From positions 50-64,049 of the forward strand of contig NZ_AYPQ01000007.1 in the NCBI RefSeq assembly GCF_000633635.1: a stretch of DNA of 64,000 nucleotides, in the 5' to 3' direction. The stretch's first letter is position 1; every line of letters begins with the position of its first letter. Both the position numbers and the translations under genes were made by a program. Below the pieces are notes generated by a model that saw nothing but the letters and a program-made list of their open reading frames with translations, was not told the origin of the DNA and searched no databases. This DNA is from Enterococcus crotali. GTDB lineage: Bacteria; Bacillota; Bacilli; Lactobacillales; Enterococcaceae. This document shows, in pieces, positions 17,696-25,247 of the stretch.

Positions 17696-18052
17696 ATGAT
17701 GATAACAGTAGTAATCGCAGATCGTTTAGGAAAAGGACAAAATGTAGCAAAAGGAGTAGAAGCAGCGGGCGGCAAGGCTGTCGTTGTACCGGGAATGGGA
17801 GCAGATATGCGTTTAGGTGATGTGATGCAGCAAGAAAACGCAGACTTAGGCATTTCATTTTGTGGAAGTGGTGGAGCTGGGGCTTTAACAGCAGCAACAA
17901 AATATGGCTATCCAGAACGTCATGGTATGCGTTCGATCGATGAAGGAGTGACCGCTATCAATGATGGTAAAACAGTTTTAGGATTTGGGTTTATGGATCA
18001 AGAGGAACTAGGTAAGCGTATTGTTGAAGCGTATATGAAAAAGAACGGCTAA
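17696..18052 (+). CDS. SFCGS-family glycine-rich protein (EF_0830/AHA_3911 family)
   Basis: The 118-residue soluble protein has the diagnostic SFCGS motif at residues 54-58 (Cys56), followed by GGAGALTAATKYGYPERHGMR. It has an alternating beta-alpha pattern (MITVVIADRLGKGQN, KAVVVPGMGAD). The function is unknown. The small size, single conserved Cys in a glycine-rich loop, and position before DUF4312 and two multi-membrane proteins recall a PTS EIIB subunit, but there is no proof of phosphotransfer. GGAGGAATT precedes ATGATG; the second ATG (17699) is an alternative start. Confidence 0.88.
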   Translation: MMITVVIADRLGKGQNVAKGVEAAGGKAVVVPGMGADMRLGDVMQQENADLGISFCGSGGAGALTAATKYGYPERHGMRSIDEGVTAINDGKTVLGFGFMDQEELGKRIVEAYMKKNG

Positions 18053-18061
18053 TCATTGGAA

Positions 18062-18213
18062 CTAGCTAGCTTTATAAGACTAGCACTACGCACTTAGGTG
18101 CTGGTCTTTGGGGAAAAGATAAAACAGGATGAGTTAACAAGTATCTCAATCGTTTTTCTTCTTTTCCAGTCAAAGCGGAATAAGCCTGTTCAGTTTTTTT
18201 AAAATAGGAAGGG
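18062..18213 (+). repeat. Dispersed intergenic repeat, full copy
   Basis: This roughly 150-bp element starts CTAGCTAGCTTTATAAGAC and has the shared core GGGGAAAAGATAAAAC, an internal stem (GATGAG...CTCAATC), TTCTTTTCCAGTCAAAG and the end CCTGTTCAGTTTTTTTAAAA. It aligns with copies at 25986-26225 (opposite strand) and 29155-29275. An extra hairpin (CACTACGCACTTAGGTGCTGG region) makes it longer. It fills the whole gap between the SFCGS and DUF4312 genes and ends just before the AGGAAGGGG ribosome site. Confidence 0.65.
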
Positions 18214-18221
18214 GAAAACCA

Positions 18222-18596
18222 ATGGAACAAGTAACCACTAAAAAACGTCAGATCATTCAAGTTGAAGGAACAGGGAAAGAGAAAAATCTGGCTTTTGCGA
18301 ATGCGCTGAATCAAATTCATAATCGAGTATTAAAGGAAAAAGACGATGTGATCGTCCGGATCGAACCGTTGGATATTCAGATCGTAAAGGCTGAACAAGA
18401 AACCTATACTGAACGTTTTTTCTTTTTCTTTTTACCGCGTACGCGTGTGGATTATCGAGTATTGTTAGGCGTCGAAGTAGAAATTACCTTGATCGAGATG
18501 GAAACAATCCCGTTTGTAGAGAAAAAAGTTGCTGATCCAAATGGTCTTCCCATCCCTTTCGGAAAGAAAAAAAGAATGCATAAGGAGGTAAATTAA
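18222..18596 (+). CDS. DUF4312 family protein (EF_0831/AHA_3912 family)
   Basis: The 124-residue protein begins MEQVTTKKRQIIQVEGTGK. It has no signal peptide, but a striking run of five phenylalanines in ERFFFFFLPRTRVDYRVLLG (about residues 65-84), then a beta-rich segment VEVEITLIEME and a basic C-terminus (FGKKKRMHKEVN). The phenylalanine run plus flanking charges could be a membrane-surface anchor or docking loop (inference). The function is unknown. It always neighbours DUF4311 and DUF4310 as far as I know, and here the next start codon follows its stop directly. Confidence 0.87.
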   Translation: MEQVTTKKRQIIQVEGTGKEKNLAFANALNQIHNRVLKEKDDVIVRIEPLDIQIVKAEQETYTERFFFFFLPRTRVDYRVLLGVEVEITLIEMETIPFVEKKVADPNGLPIPFGKKKRMHKEVN

Positions 18597-19379
18597 ATGG
18601 ATGTTTTAGTCGTTTTACTCAAGTCGTTACTGATTGGGGGATTAGTTGGGTTTGCAGCAGGAGCAGGAGCAGCGAGAATGTTTCATGCACCAAGTACACA
18701 AGGGTTAGGTGCTTTTAGAACCTTAGGGGAAATGAATGCTTGTGAAGGAGATGCGGCCAGTCACTTTTCATTTGGATTAGGTTTCTTCTTTAATGCTTGG
18801 GCTTCAACTGTTGGAGCTGGGGCATTTACACAAGATGTGGATCATCGAGTTATTCCCAACTGGGCTGCTGCAGCATTATTAGTAAAAAATAAAAATGTTG
18901 CTGAAACAATGCACAATCCTAAGAAAATGGGGATTTCAGGGGCTATTGTCGGAATGCTGGTCGTGGCTTTCTTGAATACAACAGCGTCCGCCATTCCAGA
19001 GTCATTACAAGTAACCGCAATCGCTGTTTTAGTGCCGGCTGCAAATTTATTAATCAATACAGTAATGCCGGTATTATTTTGGTTGGCGGCGATCGATGCT
19101 GGCAAGCGTTCTGGACTTTGGGCAACAATTTTCGGCGGTCTTGCAACGATGATCATGGGTAATGCTGTTCCCGGTGTTGTTTTAGGGATTTTGATTGGTA
19201 AAGGTGTCGATGAAATCGGTTGGAATAAAGTGACGAAAAGTATGATGGCTGCAATCATTTTATTATTTGTATTCAGTGCCTTTTTCCGTGGTTTCGATTT
19301 ACAAATGATTGAAAGTTTCCGTTTACAAATTCCAGGTTGGCTGCAAAGTATGCATGATGTATTCAGTATTGGTAAATAA
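18597..19379 (+). CDS. DUF4311 family integral membrane protein (EF_0832/AHA_3913 family)
   Basis: The 260-residue hydrophobic protein has about six membrane helices (near 4-26, 60-85, 110-132, 140-170, 180-205 and 215-235). Small-residue-rich stretches such as GGLVGFAAGAGAARMF, with Gly/Ala packing, are usual for transporters. AAGGAGG sits at the end of the preceding gene and the ATG follows its stop with no gap. With DUF4310 it gives a pair of membrane subunits of 260 and 221 residues, similar in size to EIIC/EIID of mannose-type PTS permeases but without recognisable sequence motifs (inference). Confidence 0.87.
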   Translation: MDVLVVLLKSLLIGGLVGFAAGAGAARMFHAPSTQGLGAFRTLGEMNACEGDAASHFSFGLGFFFNAWASTVGAGAFTQDVDHRVIPNWAAAALLVKNKNVAETMHNPKKMGISGAIVGMLVVAFLNTTASAIPESLQVTAIAVLVPAANLLINTVMPVLFWLAAIDAGKRSGLWATIFGGLATMIMGNAVPGVVLGILIGKGVDEIGWNKVTKSMMAAIILLFVFSAFFRGFDLQMIESFRLQIPGWLQSMHDVFSIGK

Positions 19380-19404
19380 TTGAAAAGAAAGCGAGGAAAC
19401 TGCA

Positions 19405-20070
19405 ATGGAAGAAACATTAGACTTACAAGAAAAAAAGAGTTTTTGGTTTGCTGACTGGTCATTTCCAATTTTAGTTGGTTTATTGTCGGCAGGAGTGTTT
19501 GCTGGAACACATATGTATATGGAGCATGGCGTGGGAGCCTTTAATGAAGTAGCAATCGTTGCCATGCTGAAGGCTGGGATGGACGGCGGCTCTTATGGTG
19601 CGGCCGCGGCATTTGGGGCAAGTTTCTTATTTGCTCGTATTTTAGAAGGCTCATTAGTCGGCATTCTAGATATTGGCGGCGCAATCTTAACGGGAGTAGG
19701 GATCGGAGTTCCAGCGATTCTTTTGAGTATGGGGATCTCAGCACCAGTTGAAAACTTCGGCCTTTCTTTATTAACTGGAATGGTTCTTGGGTTGATCATT
19801 GGCGGCATTATCATTATGATTCGTAAATTTACTATTAATCAGTCTAATTCTACATTTGGTGCAGACGTCATGATGGGAGCAGGTAACGCTTCTGGTCGTT
19901 TCTTAGGTCCGTTAATTATTATCAGTGCATGTGGAGCCTCTGCACCAATTGGGATCGGTTCAGTTATCGGTGCCGTGATTTTCTATGTGTGGAAAAAACC
20001 GATTGCTGGTGGTGCGATTTTAGGCGCAATGATCTTTGGTGCAATATTCCCGGTTGATTTACCTAGTTAA
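19405..20070 (+). CDS. DUF4310 family integral membrane protein (EF_0833/AHA_3914 family)
   Basis: The 221-residue protein has a short charged N-terminus (EETLDLQEKKSFWFADWS) and about six membrane helices full of Gly, Ala and Ile (for example GLSLLTGMVLGLIIGGIIIM and SACGASAPIGIGSVIGAVIF). A GAD-MGAGNASGRFLGP loop lies near residues 152-172 and may be functional because it is polar and glycine-rich. It follows DUF4311 by 25 bases. It is the last of the four SFCGS-cluster genes. About 120 bases with a promoter-like sequence follow before the EIIC gene. Confidence 0.87.
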   Translation: MEETLDLQEKKSFWFADWSFPILVGLLSAGVFAGTHMYMEHGVGAFNEVAIVAMLKAGMDGGSYGAAAAFGASFLFARILEGSLVGILDIGGAILTGVGIGVPAILLSMGISAPVENFGLSLLTGMVLGLIIGGIIIMIRKFTINQSNSTFGADVMMGAGNASGRFLGPLIIISACGASAPIGIGSVIGAVIFYVWKKPIAGGAILGAMIFGAIFPVDLPS

Positions 20071-20193
20071 AATTCAATGAAGTTGCACTTTTCTTTTGAA
20101 AACCGTTTACATTATAATGTTACCATGTTATTATGAATGGGAAATAATTTGATTTTTTATTCATACTAATTTTTTGAACGGAGGACAATAGGA
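20071..20193 (+). promoter_or_regulatory. Intra-operon regulatory gap with GTTGCACT motif
   Basis: The gap before the EIIC gene contains AGTTGCACTT (20081-20090), matching the half-site of the inverted repeat before the PRD regulator gene, then TTGAAAACCGTTTACA and a TATAAT box at about 20114. This suggests a second, regulator-controlled promoter for the EIIC-MupG part. The sequence TGAAAACCGTTTACA is one base longer than a CcpA cre consensus and is only a weak match. Confidence 0.45.
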
Positions 20194-21513
20194 ATGAATG
20201 GTTTTGTGCAATGGATGGAAGTAAAATTGATGCCGATTGCCAATAAATTTGGCTCTCAAAGACATATGACAGCGATTAGAAAGGGTCTTATCGCGACGAT
20301 GCCTTTGACAATTGTGGGTGCTTTCTTTACAGTATTTCAGAATATCCCGATCGATGCTTATATGAAATTTATTGAGCCGTATCAAGCGGTGTTGGATATT
20401 CCGTCACGCTATACGATGGGGATTTTAGCTTTATATGCAACGTTTGGGATCGCTTCTTCTTTAGCGACAAGTTATAAGTTGGATTCACTGACTTGCGGGA
20501 TCTTAGCTGTTATGGCATTTTTAGTCACAGCAGCACCGCCTACAAGAGTGTTTGAAGATGTGAAAGATGTGATTGGGGCAGGTCGTTACATCAATTTAGC
20601 AAACATTGGCTCAGCATCACTCTTTGGTGCAATCGTTACGGCGCTTGTTTCTGTAGAAATTTATCGTTTCTTTATTCAAAAAGATATTACGATCAAAATG
20701 CCTGATGGTGTTCCACCTGAAGTGTCTAATTCATTTATCGCATTGATTCCAGGCGCAGTGATTTTATTACTATTTTGGGTGATTCGTCACGTTATTGGCT
20801 TTGATTTAAATGGGTTCTTAAGTACATTATTGATGCCGTTGAAAGATACCTTGGCAGGAAATAGCTTATTTGGCGGACTGCTTACAGTCTTCTTGATTTG
20901 TTTCTTCTGGGTCTTAGGAATTCACGGACCAGCAATCATGGGTCCTGTTATCAGACCGTTTTGGGATATGTCGATTGCAGAAAATACACTTGCCTTTCAA
21001 GAAGGTGCGTCTGTTCATAATTTGCCAAATATTTTTACGGAACAATTTTTACAATGGTTTATCTGGATCGGCGGTGCCGGTACTACTTTAGCTTTAGTCG
21101 TTTTAATGATGTTTTCTAAATCAACATATCTGAAAAGTTTAGGCCGTTTGTCTTTCTTACCAGGATTATTCAATATCAATGAGCCAGTGATTTTTGGTAC
21201 ACCGATCGTAATGAACCCGATTTTAGGGATTCCATTTATCGTGGCACCTTTGATCACGACAACTTTTTCTTATTTCTTAACTGTCACAAATGTGATTCCG
21301 ATGATGGCAGCGCGTTTACCATTTGCCATACCTGCGCCGATTGCGGCTTGGATGAGTACCAACTGGAGTGTTCCGGCAGCGTTATTGGTCTGTGTCAATT
21401 TCGCGATTACTTTGGCGATTTACTACCCGTTCTTCAAAGTATATGAAAAACAACAATTGGACAAAGAAGCAGAAGAATTAGCAGCTGAACAAAAAGCAAA
21501 CGCTGCGGCTTAA
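20194..21513 (+). CDS. PTS EIIC component, lactose/cellobiose family
   Basis: The 439-residue membrane protein resembles CelB-type EIIC: the N-terminal amphipathic MNGFVQWMEVKLMPIANKFG, about ten helices, and the substrate loop region LGIHGPAIMGPVIRPFW (about 250) and FNINEPVIFGTPIVMNP (about 328-345), where the NEP[VI]xFG motif is the family signature. EIIC carries and phosphorylates a disaccharide or glucoside with separate EIIA and EIIB. Neither is encoded in the window, so the partners must come from elsewhere. GGAGG precedes the ATG. The MupG-like gene downstream suggests an amino-sugar conjugate as substrate (inference). Confidence 0.9.
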   Translation: MNGFVQWMEVKLMPIANKFGSQRHMTAIRKGLIATMPLTIVGAFFTVFQNIPIDAYMKFIEPYQAVLDIPSRYTMGILALYATFGIASSLATSYKLDSLTCGILAVMAFLVTAAPPTRVFEDVKDVIGAGRYINLANIGSASLFGAIVTALVSVEIYRFFIQKDITIKMPDGVPPEVSNSFIALIPGAVILLLFWVIRHVIGFDLNGFLSTLLMPLKDTLAGNSLFGGLLTVFLICFFWVLGIHGPAIMGPVIRPFWDMSIAENTLAFQEGASVHNLPNIFTEQFLQWFIWIGGAGTTLALVVLMMFSKSTYLKSLGRLSFLPGLFNINEPVIFGTPIVMNPILGIPFIVAPLITTTFSYFLTVTNVIPMMAARLPFAIPAPIAAWMSTNWSVPAALLVCVNFAITLAIYYPFFKVYEKQQLDKEAEELAAEQKANAAA

Positions 21514-21534
21514 TCGAGAAAAGAAAGGGAGAGA

Positions 21535-21656
21535 GGAGAGGATGGGACAAAACAAAAAACAGTTTTGCACCATCCTTTGTTGACTAAGTGCTAGAAGCAC
21601 TAAGAGTTGAAGGCTTCGAAAATAAGAGGACTTTGATGCTTTTGTCCCAACCTCTC
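21535..21656. repeat. Long inverted repeat between EIIC and the small membrane protein
   Basis: GAGAGGATGGGACAAAA at 21535-21551 pairs with TTTTGTCCCAACCTCTC at 21640-21656 with one mismatch, enclosing a smaller hairpin GTGC-TAGAA-GCAC. GAGGnTGGGACAAAA stems are familiar intergenic elements of lactic acid bacteria. A terminator/mRNA-processing role or a repeat family member is possible. There is no gene inside. Confidence 0.6.
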
Positions 21657-21663
21657 TTTGGTG

Positions 21664-21924
21664 ATGAAGGTCATGATCATTTGGTTCATCGTATTTTTTA
21701 TTCTTAGTCAGGTAATGATTGAAAGAAAATGGCTGCCTACAAAATTTACGGATTTAAGATTGTTGCATCTATGTGTTACTTCGATCGGTTTGATTTTCTT
21801 ATCGATCGTAATTGGAATTTTAGTTAGACAACCTTTATTCATAGTAGGAACTGTCACTATATTGTGCAGTTCAGTCATTTCTTGGAAGTACAGACATAAA
21901 TTCGACCATATAAAGCGAGGGTAA
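21664..21924 (+). CDS. Small membrane protein, unknown function
   Basis: The protein of about 86 residues has two or three membrane helices (IIWFIVFFILSQVMI, LLHLCVTSIGLIFLSIVIGILV and PLFIVGTVTILCSSVISW) and a basic C-terminus. No family is recognised. It lies between EIIC and the MupG-like gene, 5 bases before the latter, so it is co-transcribed and could be an accessory of the PTS. The start is uncertain: ATG at 21664 or 21673, with a weak ribosome site at the edge of the long inverted repeat. Confidence 0.6.
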   Translation: MKVMIIWFIVFFILSQVMIERKWLPTKFTDLRLLHLCVTSIGLIFLSIVIGILVRQPLFIVGTVTILCSSVISWKYRHKFDHIKRG

Positions 21925-21929
21925 TAGGA

Positions 21930-23018
21930 ATGAAAAGAGCATTAGGTGTATCTGTTTATCCAGATCATAGTGATATAGAAAAAGATAAAGCTTATTTAAA
22001 AAAAGCTAGTGAATGTGGATTTTCACGAATCTTTATGAGTATGCTAGAAGTAACAGAAGGCAAAGAAGTTGTAAAAGAGCGGTTCAAATCATTGATCTCA
22101 TATGCAAAAAGCTTAGGCTATGAAACAATTTTGGATGTAGCACCAAATATTTTTGATGAGTTACAAATTTCATATGATGATTTGACCTTCTTTTATGAAA
22201 CGGGTGCTGATGGAATTCGTTTAGATGTTGGGTTTGATGGCAATAAAGAAGCAAAATTAACGTTTAATCCATTTGATTTAGCAATCGAATTGAACATGAG
22301 TAATGATGTGGCTTATTTGGATAATATTTTAACTTATGAGGCCAATGTTCCGTTTCTTTATGGCTGTCATAATTTTTATCCACAAGAGGGGACGGCACTG
22401 CCGTATGATTTCTTTGAGCGTTGTAGCGTTCGTTTTAAAAAACATGGGATTCGGACAGCTGCTTTCATTAATTCTCAGACAGGCAAGATTGGTCCTTGGG
22501 ACGTGAATGATGGATTGCCGACATTAGAAATGCATCGACATTTACCAGTGGATATCCAAACGAAGCATTTGTTTGCGACAGGTCTGATCGATGATGTGAT
22601 CATTGGAAATGCTTATGCGTCAGATGAAGAATTAGAATTACTAGGGAACTTAAATCGTTATCAATTAGAATTTGCCGTTGAATTTACGAAAAACGCTAGT
22701 GAAGTTGAAAAGGCAATTACATTGACGGAGCAACACTTCCGCCGTGGCGATATCACAGATCAAGTTGTTCGTTCAACTGAAGTTCGTAAGAAGTATAAAG
22801 ATGAAGAGAATCCAGCACATGACAATACACAAGAGTTTCAAATCGGTGATATTGTGATCGGCAATGATTCCTTTGGAAAATACAAAAATGAACTGCAAAT
22901 TGTTTTACAGCCACATTCAGATGCCCGTAAAAATAAAGTGGGCCAAATAACAGAGAAAGAATTGTTGTTGTTGGATTTTGTAAAACCCTGGACGAAATTT
23001 AGATTTAAAGAAAAGTAG
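21930..23018 (+). CDS. MupG-like TIM-barrel protein (DUF871)
   Basis: The 362-residue protein has an N-terminal TIM barrel (about 1-235: LGVSVYPDHSDIEKDKAYL, FSRIFMSMLEV, DGIRLDVGFDG, FLYGCHNFYPQ) and a C-terminal beta domain (about 245-362). This is the DUF871 family, whose S. aureus member MupG is a 6-phospho-N-acetylmuramidase. HNFYPQ and GIRLDVG are conserved blocks. With a PTS EIIC next to it, it probably cleaves an imported phosphorylated sugar conjugate. No murQ etherase or murR regulator is nearby, so the substrate need not be MurNAc-GlcNAc. A ribosome site lies 6-10 bases before the ATG. Confidence 0.88.
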   Translation: MKRALGVSVYPDHSDIEKDKAYLKKASECGFSRIFMSMLEVTEGKEVVKERFKSLISYAKSLGYETILDVAPNIFDELQISYDDLTFFYETGADGIRLDVGFDGNKEAKLTFNPFDLAIELNMSNDVAYLDNILTYEANVPFLYGCHNFYPQEGTALPYDFFERCSVRFKKHGIRTAAFINSQTGKIGPWDVNDGLPTLEMHRHLPVDIQTKHLFATGLIDDVIIGNAYASDEELELLGNLNRYQLEFAVEFTKNASEVEKAITLTEQHFRRGDITDQVVRSTEVRKKYKDEENPAHDNTQEFQIGDIVIGNDSFGKYKNELQIVLQPHSDARKNKVGQITEKELLLLDFVKPWTKFRFKEK

Positions 23019-23026
23019 GGGATAAA

Positions 23027-24136
23027 ATGAGTTACGACTTAATCATAAAAAATGGCAAAACCATTGAAGGTAAACCAATAGAAATAGCGATCAACGCTGG
23101 GAAAATAGCAAAAGTTGCAGATAAAATCGAAGCAGATAGTAAAGAGTTGATTGAACTAGCTGAGGATACCTATGTATCGGCTGGTTGGATTGATGATCAT
23201 GTTCATTGCTTTGAAAAAATGACTTTATACTATGATTTTCCAGATGAAATTGGTGTCAAAAAAGGCGTAACAACAGTAATCGATGCAGGTACGACAGGTG
23301 CTGAAAACATCCATGAATTTTACGACCTAGCAAAACAAGCAAAAACCAACGTCTATGCGTTAGTGAATATTTCAAAATGGGGGATCGTTGAGCAAGACGA
23401 GCTGGCTGATTTAAGTAAGGTGAAAGAAGAGTTAGTTCACAAAGCGTTGACTGAACTACCTGATTTTGTCGTAGGAATCAAAGCGCGGATGAGTAAAACA
23501 GTGATCGGAGACAATGGGATCACTCCATTAACCATGGCTAAGAAAATTCAAAAAGAAAATCATGATTTACCTCTAATGGTACACATTGGTTCTGCGCCTC
23601 CAAAGCTAGATGAAATCCTAGCGCATATGACAAAGGGAGATGTTTTGACTCATTGTTTCAATGGAAAACCTAATGGTATTTTGGATCAATCAACAAATAA
23701 AATTAAAGAGTTTGCTTGGGCCGCATATAACAAAGGCGTTGTATTTGATATTGGTCATGGGACAGATAGCTTTAACTTTGATGTTGCTGAGACAGCTTTA
23801 GCAGAAGGAATGAAAGCAACGTCGATCAGTACAGATATTTATATCCGTAACCGTGAAAAAGGTCCCGTCCATGATTTAGCCACTACCATGGAAAAATTGC
23901 GTGTGGTAGGCTATAAGTGGTCTGAAATTATTGAAAAAGTAACCGCGGCACCTGCTGAAAATTTCCATTTTGAGACAAAAGGTCATTTAAAAGAAGGTTA
24001 CGACGGAGACATCACGATCTTTACGATCCAAGCAGGTCAAAAGACATTGACTGATTCTAACGGATTTACCAGAGAAGCAACAGAATTGATCAAACCTGTA
24101 AAAACCATTATAGGAGGAACAGTTTATGACAATTAG
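23027..24136 (+). CDS. Amidohydrolase/deacetylase family metallohydrolase (EF_0837/AHA_3915 family)
   Basis: The 369-residue protein has the dihydroorotase-like fold. Metal-binding His58 and His60 lie in IDDHVHCF, a likely carbamylated Lys in VGIKARMS, a His in MVHIGSAP and in LTHCFNG, and an Asp/His region DIGHGTDSFN. The C-terminus ends with the usual beta sandwich (GDITIFTI). These enzymes remove N-acyl groups or open cyclic amides. In this operon it probably deacylates an N-acetylated amino-sugar acid before the ammonia lyase acts (inference). It overlaps the DgaE gene by 11 bases, implying coupled translation. Confidence 0.9.
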   Translation: MSYDLIIKNGKTIEGKPIEIAINAGKIAKVADKIEADSKELIELAEDTYVSAGWIDDHVHCFEKMTLYYDFPDEIGVKKGVTTVIDAGTTGAENIHEFYDLAKQAKTNVYALVNISKWGIVEQDELADLSKVKEELVHKALTELPDFVVGIKARMSKTVIGDNGITPLTMAKKIQKENHDLPLMVHIGSAPPKLDEILAHMTKGDVLTHCFNGKPNGILDQSTNKIKEFAWAAYNKGVVFDIGHGTDSFNFDVAETALAEGMKATSISTDIYIRNREKGPVHDLATTMEKLRVVGYKWSEIIEKVTAAPAENFHFETKGHLKEGYDGDITIFTIQAGQKTLTDSNGFTREATELIKPVKTIIGGTVYDN

Positions 24137-25220
24137 TTATGAAAAATTCAATCTAAAAGAAGTCATCAATGCCTCAGGACGGATGACAATTTTAGGTGTT
24201 TCCAAGGTATCAGAAAATGTTTTAGCTGCTCAAAAATTTGGCGGTGAACATTTTTTTGAAATGAGTGAACTAAGTATTCAAACGGGCGCTTATTTAGCAA
24301 AATTATTAAATGTTGAAGATGCTCAAATCGTCTCATCTGCATCGGCTGGAATTGCCCAAAGTGTGGCAGCTTTGATCGGTGAAGGTTCGGTATATCATGC
24401 TTATCATCCGTATACAGATAAGATTAGCAAACGTGAAATCATTTTACCCAAAGGACATAATGTCGATTATGGCACACCAGTGGAAGTCATGGTGGAACAA
24501 GGCGGTGGTCATGTTGTAGAAGCAGGATATGCGAATATGTGCTCACCAGAACATATCGAAATGATGATCACAGACCAAACTGCCGCTATTTTGTACATCA
24601 AGAGTCATCATACGGTTCAAAAAAGTATGTTAAGTGTAGACGAGGCCGCAACTATAGCTCAAAAACACAAGCTACCATTGATTGTTGATGCTGCAGCAGA
24701 GGAAGATCTATTCAAGTACATCGAAGCAGGTGCAGATTTAGTGATTTATAGTGGTGCAAAGGCCATTGAAGGCCCTAGTGCAGGACTTGTGATTGGGAAA
24801 AAAGAGTACATTGAATGGATTCGTCTACAAGGAAAAGGCATTGGTCGTGCCATGAAAATCGGCAAGGACAACATTCTAGGCTTCACCCAAGCTGTAGAAG
24901 ATTATGTGAGAAACGGCAGTGAAGCAGGCGATTCGATGCAAGCACGCTTAGCACCGTTTATTGAACGTTTGAATCAGATCCCAAACATCGAAGCTAAAAT
25001 CGTGCAAGATGGAGCTGGAAGAGATATTTACCGCGCTAGTATCAACGTTAGTGGGAAAAAATCAGCTAAAGAAGTGATCCAAGAACTGAAAGCTGAAAGC
25101 CCCGCGATCTATACGCGTGAATACCAAGCAAACAACGGCATCATCGAATTCGATATCCGTTCTGTCAACGAAGAAGAAATGAATAAAATCGTGATTCGTT
25201 TAACCGAAATCATGAACTAA
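24126..25220 (+). CDS. dgaE: DgaE-family PLP-dependent ammonia lyase
   Basis: The 364-residue protein is of the SelA-like fold type I PLP family. The presumed PLP Lys212 lies in VIYSGAKAIEGPSAG, after a DAAAEED segment that would hold the cofactor Asp. The Salmonella homologue DgaE removes ammonia from D-glucosaminate-6-phosphate to give KDGP. The next gene is KDGP aldolase, which fits. AGGAGG at the end of the previous gene provides the ribosome site. A selenocysteine synthase is an unlikely alternative because the sequence and context match the sugar-acid operon and no selenium genes are nearby. Confidence 0.9.
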   Translation: MTISYEKFNLKEVINASGRMTILGVSKVSENVLAAQKFGGEHFFEMSELSIQTGAYLAKLLNVEDAQIVSSASAGIAQSVAALIGEGSVYHAYHPYTDKISKREIILPKGHNVDYGTPVEVMVEQGGGHVVEAGYANMCSPEHIEMMITDQTAAILYIKSHHTVQKSMLSVDEAATIAQKHKLPLIVDAAAEEDLFKYIEAGADLVIYSGAKAIEGPSAGLVIGKKEYIEWIRLQGKGIGRAMKIGKDNILGFTQAVEDYVRNGSEAGDSMQARLAPFIERLNQIPNIEAKIVQDGAGRDIYRASINVSGKKSAKEVIQELKAESPAIYTREYQANNGIIEFDIRSVNEEEMNKIVIRLTEIMN

Positions 25221-25247
25221 AAAACTAAAAGCAGGAGTGAATCAATC

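Noticed and set aside
20095-20110. TGAAAACCGTTTACA as a CcpA cre site
   Set aside because: It has one extra base in the centre compared with the 14-base cre consensus, so the half-site spacing is wrong. It is kept only as part of the regulatory gap.
24126-25220. Selenocysteine synthase (SelA) for the PLP enzyme
   Set aside because: Its neighbours are a KDGP aldolase, a KDG kinase and a deacetylase, there are no selenium genes, and the sequence blocks fit the DgaE group better.
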